Shown piece after piece: positions 58,744 through 62,825 of a stretch of 62,825 nt of DNA. The notes under the pieces were generated by a model. It ran no database searches. It was not told where the DNA came from and saw only the letters and a list, made by a program, of their open reading frames with translations. Made by a program: the position numbers and the translations under genes. Position 1 is the stretch's first letter. Each line of letters begins with the position of its first letter. Source of the DNA: an uncultured Clostridia bacterium (GTDB taxonomy: Bacteria > Bacillota > Clostridia > Lachnospirales > Anaerotignaceae); contig CALCGT010000037.1 of NCBI GenBank assembly GCA_937901125.1, positions 1-62,825 on the forward strand, written 5' to 3'.

Positions 58744-59018
58744 AACCGCCATCACTGCCCTATGATGATGGCGAAGATGAAACGCATTTCAAGGTGGTTT
58801 CGCTATCAGAAAAACTGGTTATGGATTATGCCAGGCTGAATCTGTTTGAGATTGACAGACTGCCGATAGATGTGTATTTCGGTATTCAGCGGGATGCGTA
58901 TATTTACAATCTGCAGCAGACCGAAGCAGGCAGGGAATATCTGGAACAGTGCTGGATTATGAGCCAGACGAAACCGGACAGAAATAAATTAAGAGAAAAA
59001 TTCGGAAAGGGGGAATGA
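58740..59018 (+). CDS. Tail assembly chaperone, frameshift extension (gpT-like)
   Basis: The -1 frame is open from the slippery site: after re-pairing on CCC-AAA it reads LKPPSLPYDDGEDETHF then VVSLSEKLVMDYARL and ends at 59018. The fused product would have 188 residues. A GTG at 58794 has no proper ribosome binding site, so the segment is probably made only as a fusion, as in phage lambda G/GT. Confidence 0.85.
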   Translation: MKPPSLPYDDGEDETHFKVVSLSEKLVMDYARLNLFEIDRLPIDVYFGIQRDAYIYNLQQTEAGREYLEQCWIMSQTKPDRNKLREKFGKGE

Positions 59019-59022
59019 GGCA

Positions 59023-62000
59023 GTGTCAAATATTAAGGGCATCACCATTGAAATTGGTTCCGATACCAAGAAATTTAAGAACGGTTTATCGGAATTGAAT
59101 AAATCATCCAGAGATTTACAGAAGGAATTAAGTGCAGTAAATAAGGCGCTGAAGCATGACCCAAAAAATACTGAATTACTGCGGCAGAAACAAGAATTGC
59201 TGACAAAATCCATAGAAGGAACAAAGACCGAACTGGAAGCGCTGAAAGCCGCGAAAGAACGCGCTGACAGGGATATGGCAAGCGGCACACAAGTAAACCA
59301 GGAAGAATACCGCAGACTGGTTAGAGAGATTTCAACAACTGAAAACAGTTTGAAAAATCTGACCGAAGAAATGAAGAAATTCGGTAGTGTATCTACCCAG
59401 CAGATTGCAGCAGTAGGCGGCAAGATGCAGGAGGTTGGCGGAAAGATTGAGGATGCGGGAAAGAAAATGCTGCCTGTTACCGGAGCAGTTACGGGCATTG
59501 CGGCGGCTGCCGTAAAAACTGCGGCTGATTTTGATACATCCATGAGCAACGTGGCGGCGATTTCAGGTGCGACAGGCGCAGAACTGGAAGCCCTGCGGGA
59601 CAAAGCAAAGGAAATGGGTTCGCAGACAAAATTCAGCGCCAGTGAATCAGCAGATGCTATGTCCTATATGGCTATGGCTGGCTGGAAAACAGAAGATATG
59701 CTTAATGGCATCGAAGGCGTGATGCAGTTGGCGGCGGCGTCCGGTGAGGATTTGGCAACCACATCTGACATTTTAACAGATGGTCTTACGGCGTTTGGGC
59801 TGTCTGCGCAGGAATCCAGCAGAATGGCGGATGTAATGGCAGCAGCATCCAGTAATGCGAATACTAACGTAACCATTTTGGGAGAATCCTATAAATACTG
59901 TGCTAGTACAGCAGGGGCAATGGGGTACTCTCTGGAAGATGTTACAGAATCATTAGGGCTGATGGCGAATGCAGGCGTAAAGGGTTCGCAAGCAGGTACT
60001 ACACTGAAAAACGCCATGATTAACATGGCTAAACCAACAGATGCAATGGCGGCGGCTATGGATGCCTATAATATTTCTATCACAAAATCCGATGGAAGTA
60101 TGAAATCGTGGAACGAGGTTGTATCGAATCTGAGGGAGAGCCTTGGCAACCTGTCGGAGGCAGAGCAGACGGCTGCAGTTGCAACTATTTTCGGGAAAGA
60201 GGCAACGGCAGGGATGCTGTCCGTTATCAATGCCGCACCCGCAGACATTGAAAAGCTGAATAGTTCCATCAATAGCAGTTCTGGTGTCGCGGAAGAAATG
60301 GCGAATACTATGAACGATAATCTGAACGGGCAGTTGACGGAATTGAAAAGTCAGCTGGAAGGTTTAGCAATTTCAATTGGCGAAATTTTAATGCCAATCG
60401 TACGGGATATCGTTGAACATCTGCGCGGGTTTATCGAAAAATTAAACGGAATGGATGACGGCACAAAAAAAACCATCGTTGTTGTTGCTATGCTGACTGC
60501 TGCACTGGGGCCTGTGCTGATTGTCATAGGTCAACTGATAACTGCTGTCGGCACTATACTGACTTTTGCGCCTACACTGGTTTCTGCCCTTGGGGCGGTT
60601 AAGGCCGCATTTGCGGCAATCGGCGGTCCTGTCACTATCATAATTGCAGCTATTACGGCACTGGTTCTGAAATTTGTTCACGCCTACAATACGTCCGAAG
60701 AATTTCGTGACAAAGTGAACGGTGCATTTGCGAATGTTCGCGATGCAGTAACGGGCGCGCTTTCTGCAGCAATTTCCAAGGTTAAGGAATTCGTAAATGT
60801 CGGCAAAAATGTTATCGAAGGGATATGGAATGGTATCAGCGATAAGGTTGAATGGCTGAAAGGAAAAGTCAAAGGCGTTGTAGACAAAATCAAAAGCTGG
60901 TTCACAAGCAAGGATGGGTTTGATACACATTCCCCCTCCAAGTGGTCTGAAAAAATCGGTGGATTCGTTATGCAGGGGTTGGGTGTCGGTATGAAAAACG
61001 ATACCACAGCCATAAAGGCCGCAGAAAAAGCCGCAGAAAAAATCGGCGATGCAATCCAGAAGGAGTTGGATGCGACCAATGCTGAAATCCTGAGAATCCA
61101 GAAAGAATCTGAGGAAGAAAGAGCGGCAGAAGAACTGGCGCAGTACAAAGACAATCTGGCAAAGAAGCAAGCGGAGCTGAAAAAGGCAGAGCCTAAGAAC
61201 CGACAAGCCATTCTGGACGAAATTGCGAAAATTGAAAAAGACTGGAACAAGAAGCAGATTGAAGCAGCGAGAACGGCGGAGCAAAACAAACTGCAGGAAA
61301 GATTATCTGCGTTGCAGAAGTTCAAGCAGGAATATGAATCCGAACTGTCGGCCATCGAATCCAAGCAATCCTCTCTCAGTGACAAATTAGCAGATTATGG
61401 CAGTCTGTTTACGTGGGTGAAAAAAGAGGACAGCGACAAGGAATTTTTGAAGCTGGAAGATTTGGACGAAAGCATTAAAAAAATCCAGAAATACAATGAA
61501 CAAATCGAACAGTTGAAAGAAAAAGGTATATCCGGTGGTCTTCTGTCTGAAATCGCAGACATGGATATTGATGATGCTCTGGAATTCACAAAAAAACTGG
61601 ATGAATTATCACCCGAGAGGTTTGAAGAATATGTCCAGAAATACGAAGAAAAACAGCGCGTTGCAAACGAAGCGGCAAGACAGTTTTATTCCAATGAAAT
61701 GGATGAGCTGGAAAAAACTGCGCTGGAAAAGGCATCCAGCTATGTAGATGATTTCGTTGATGTCGGAAATTCGATTACGGACGGAGTTGCGCAAGGTATA
61801 GACGATGGAAAAAGCAGTATTGTTAATTCCATTACACGGGCAATCAGGGCGGCAATCCGAGCCGCAAGGGAAGAAGCCGGAATGAGCGGTGGTTCTGATG
61901 GTAGTCACAGAACTGGACTGAACACTGTTCCGTTTGATGGTTACAGGGCGATCCTGCACAAGGGTGAAATGGTTCTGACACAGCCAGAGGCGGACAGATA

Positions 62001-62151
62001 TAGAAAAAATATAACTGAAAACAAAACAGAAAATTTCAATGTATACATTGGAACTGTTGAGAATAAAGACGGAAGAACGACAAAAGACCTGATGAGCGAA
62101 ATGGAATTTTACAGACGTAAAAAAGCGTCTGCGACAGGGGGTGCAGCATAA
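59023..62151 (+). CDS. Tail tape measure protein (TP901-type)
   Basis: 1042 residues, setting tail length. N-terminal coiled coil, the TP901 core (DFDTSMSNVAAISGATGAEL, MAGWKTEDMLNGIEGVMQLA, ESLGLMANAGVKGSQAGT), hydrophobic segments at about 485-560 (IVVVAMLTAALGPVLIVIG; GGPVTIIIAAITALVLKF), then another coiled coil and a C-terminal region NFNVYIGTVENKDG. GTG start with AAAGGGGG upstream. No muralytic domain seen. Confidence 0.93.
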   Translation: MSNIKGITIEIGSDTKKFKNGLSELNKSSRDLQKELSAVNKALKHDPKNTELLRQKQELLTKSIEGTKTELEALKAAKERADRDMASGTQVNQEEYRRLVREISTTENSLKNLTEEMKKFGSVSTQQIAAVGGKMQEVGGKIEDAGKKMLPVTGAVTGIAAAAVKTAADFDTSMSNVAAISGATGAELEALRDKAKEMGSQTKFSASESADAMSYMAMAGWKTEDMLNGIEGVMQLAAASGEDLATTSDILTDGLTAFGLSAQESSRMADVMAAASSNANTNVTILGESYKYCASTAGAMGYSLEDVTESLGLMANAGVKGSQAGTTLKNAMINMAKPTDAMAAAMDAYNISITKSDGSMKSWNEVVSNLRESLGNLSEAEQTAAVATIFGKEATAGMLSVINAAPADIEKLNSSINSSSGVAEEMANTMNDNLNGQLTELKSQLEGLAISIGEILMPIVRDIVEHLRGFIEKLNGMDDGTKKTIVVVAMLTAALGPVLIVIGQLITAVGTILTFAPTLVSALGAVKAAFAAIGGPVTIIIAAITALVLKFVHAYNTSEEFRDKVNGAFANVRDAVTGALSAAISKVKEFVNVGKNVIEGIWNGISDKVEWLKGKVKGVVDKIKSWFTSKDGFDTHSPSKWSEKIGGFVMQGLGVGMKNDTTAIKAAEKAAEKIGDAIQKELDATNAEILRIQKESEEERAAEELAQYKDNLAKKQAELKKAEPKNRQAILDEIAKIEKDWNKKQIEAARTAEQNKLQERLSALQKFKQEYESELSAIESKQSSLSDKLADYGSLFTWVKKEDSDKEFLKLEDLDESIKKIQKYNEQIEQLKEKGISGGLLSEIADMDIDDALEFTKKLDELSPERFEEYVQKYEEKQRVANEAARQFYSNEMDELEKTALEKASSYVDDFVDVGNSITDGVAQGIDDGKSSIVNSITRAIRAAIRAAREEAGMSGGSDGSHRTGLNTVPFDGYRAILHKGEMVLTQPEADRYRKNITENKTENFNVYIGTVENKDGRTTKDLMSEMEFYRRKKASATGGAA

Positions 62152-62825
62152 TGTATCAGTATTTTATCTGGAATGGTATCAAATCTACGGATATGGGGGT
62201 TGTTATGCTGAAAGCCCCATCCATATCTATTCCACAGCGGCGTGTAAGCGAAATAAAGGTTTCCGGCAGAAACGGTGTTCTACATGAGGATGACAAGACC
62301 TACGGGAATTACACAAAAGAAGCTGAATGCCATGTGATGGACAGAAGCCAGATTGATGCGGTCTGCAGTTGGCTGACTGGATTCGGGGAAGTGGTGTTTT
62401 CCAGCGAGCCGGACAAGGTTTATCGGGCATACATAAAAAACCTGATTTCATTTGAAAATATTCTGAAAAACATCAATGATTTTATTATCCAGTTTGATGT
62501 GCAGCCATTCAAATACAGCATCAATGCCGCCAGTGAAACCATTGACCTGACCGCACCGACAATGGTGGTGAATCGTGGTACGGTTTATGCAGAGCCAGTC
62601 ATTACCGTATACGGCACAGGGGATATTACACTAACAATCAACGGCACGGATTTCCCACTGTATGGCGTGAACGGCAGCATTACCATAGACAGTGAAATGA
62701 TGGAGGTCTACAAGGGAGGTATCAGCCAGAACAGTAAATACGGCGGAGATGCTTTCCCTCGGTTGGAAGCTGGAGAGAATACCATCAGCTGGATAGGGAA
62801 TGTAGAAAAAGTGGTGATCGAGCCG
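62151..62825 (+). CDS. Distal tail protein (Dit), partial
   Basis: First 225 residues; runs off the window. IWNGIKSTDMGVVMLKAPSISIPQRR, VSGRNGVLHEDDKTYGNYT and FIIQFDVQPFKY match siphovirus Dit (tail component family). ATG overlaps the TMP stop (TAATG). The segment after about 150 (ITVYGTGDITLTINGTDF) is the C-terminal galectin-like part. Confidence 0.9.
   Translation, partial: MYQYFIWNGIKSTDMGVVMLKAPSISIPQRRVSEIKVSGRNGVLHEDDKTYGNYTKEAECHVMDRSQIDAVCSWLTGFGEVVFSSEPDKVYRAYIKNLISFENILKNINDFIIQFDVQPFKYSINAASETIDLTAPTMVVNRGTVYAEPVITVYGTGDITLTINGTDFPLYGVNGSITIDSEMMEVYKGGISQNSKYGGDAFPRLEAGENTISWIGNVEKVVIEP

Larger units (their letters stand above)
34942..62825. mobile_element. Siphovirus-type prophage (left end to window edge)
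   Basis: Ordered phage modules: leftward serine integrase and immunity genes, divergent promoters, early replication genes, then packaging, head and tail genes in HK97-like order up to the distal tail protein, where the window stops. Lysis genes and the right attachment site must lie beyond 62825. Late genes appear intact, so it may be inducible. Confidence 0.95.

Noticed and set aside
1..62825. tRNA, rRNA genes and CRISPR arrays
   Set aside because: No tRNA-like cloverleaf, rRNA segment or regularly spaced repeat array was seen on reading; a tRNAscan or CRISPR search was not possible.

Overview
The window is a 62.8 kb chromosomal segment from an anaerobic, endospore-forming, DAP-type Gram-positive bacterium of the class Clostridia (probably Lachnospirales or a close relative). 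This placement rests on strong AAGGAGG ribosome binding sites with frequent GTG/TTG starts, a SpoIID/LytB-type lipoprotein with an SLH domain, two class B PBPs with PASTA domains, a MurE with the DNPR motif of meso-DAP ligases, a T-box leader on valS, and a prophage of clostridial type. The species is not determined.

Region 1 (1-34941) is host core. SpoIID-like lipoprotein and a convergent cytidylate-kinase-like protein are followed by aspS and an IS200-type element whose transposase carries an in-frame stop. Next is a complete-looking aromatic amino acid operon (aroF-tyrA-aroB-aroA-aroC-pheA-aroQ-aminotransferase, without aroE or aroK). It is preceded by what reads as a classical attenuator: a 22-codon leader peptide containing Tyr-Phe-Tyr-Phe-Tyr, an antiterminator pairing that starts at the leader stop codon, and a rho-independent terminator. 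The division and cell wall cluster follows (mraZ-rsmH-ftsL-PBP2-spoVD-like PBP-murE-murF-mraY-murD-ftsW/spoVE), with MraZ-like repeats downstream of its promoter. After a terminator come a T-box-controlled valS, a DUF2148 protein, a cupin, an exported alkaline phosphatase and a YibE/F membrane protein.

Region 2 (about 34950 to beyond 62825) is a siphovirus-type prophage with an HK97-like head, cut by the right window edge. Its left arm holds a leftward large serine integrase, a lipoprotein, an ImmA-like protein and a CI-like repressor, facing a rightward Cro-like gene across a control region. There the operator fills the spacer of the rightward promoter. The early region carries many small genes, several reversed accessory genes, PcfK/AcrIIA9-like and PcfJ-like proteins, a DUF3102 protein, an HUH replication initiator, SSB (apparent ACG start), a DUF3850 protein, a RecU-like resolvase and a sigma-like late regulator. 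The late region runs HNH, TerS, TerL, portal, ClpP-type protease, capsid, Ig-like domain, connectors, tail tube, frameshifted tail chaperone, tape measure and Dit.

The most interesting items beyond gene calling are: (i) the Phe/Tyr attenuator of the aromatic operon; (ii) an insulated, reversed cassette at 50.1-50.7 kb encoding a 33-residue toxin-like membrane peptide, a 52-residue membrane protein and an XRE repressor, with a perfect 20-bp palindrome filling the promoter spacer; (iii) a predicted 60-nt antisense-strand small RNA at 46.1 kb with its own promoter and terminator; (iv) an inverted-repeat-bounded reversed HTH gene inserted between two duplicated HTH genes that share a 35-nt downstream element; (v) two probable -1 frameshifts in the late operon, one of which would fuse an Ig-like domain to the capsid protein.
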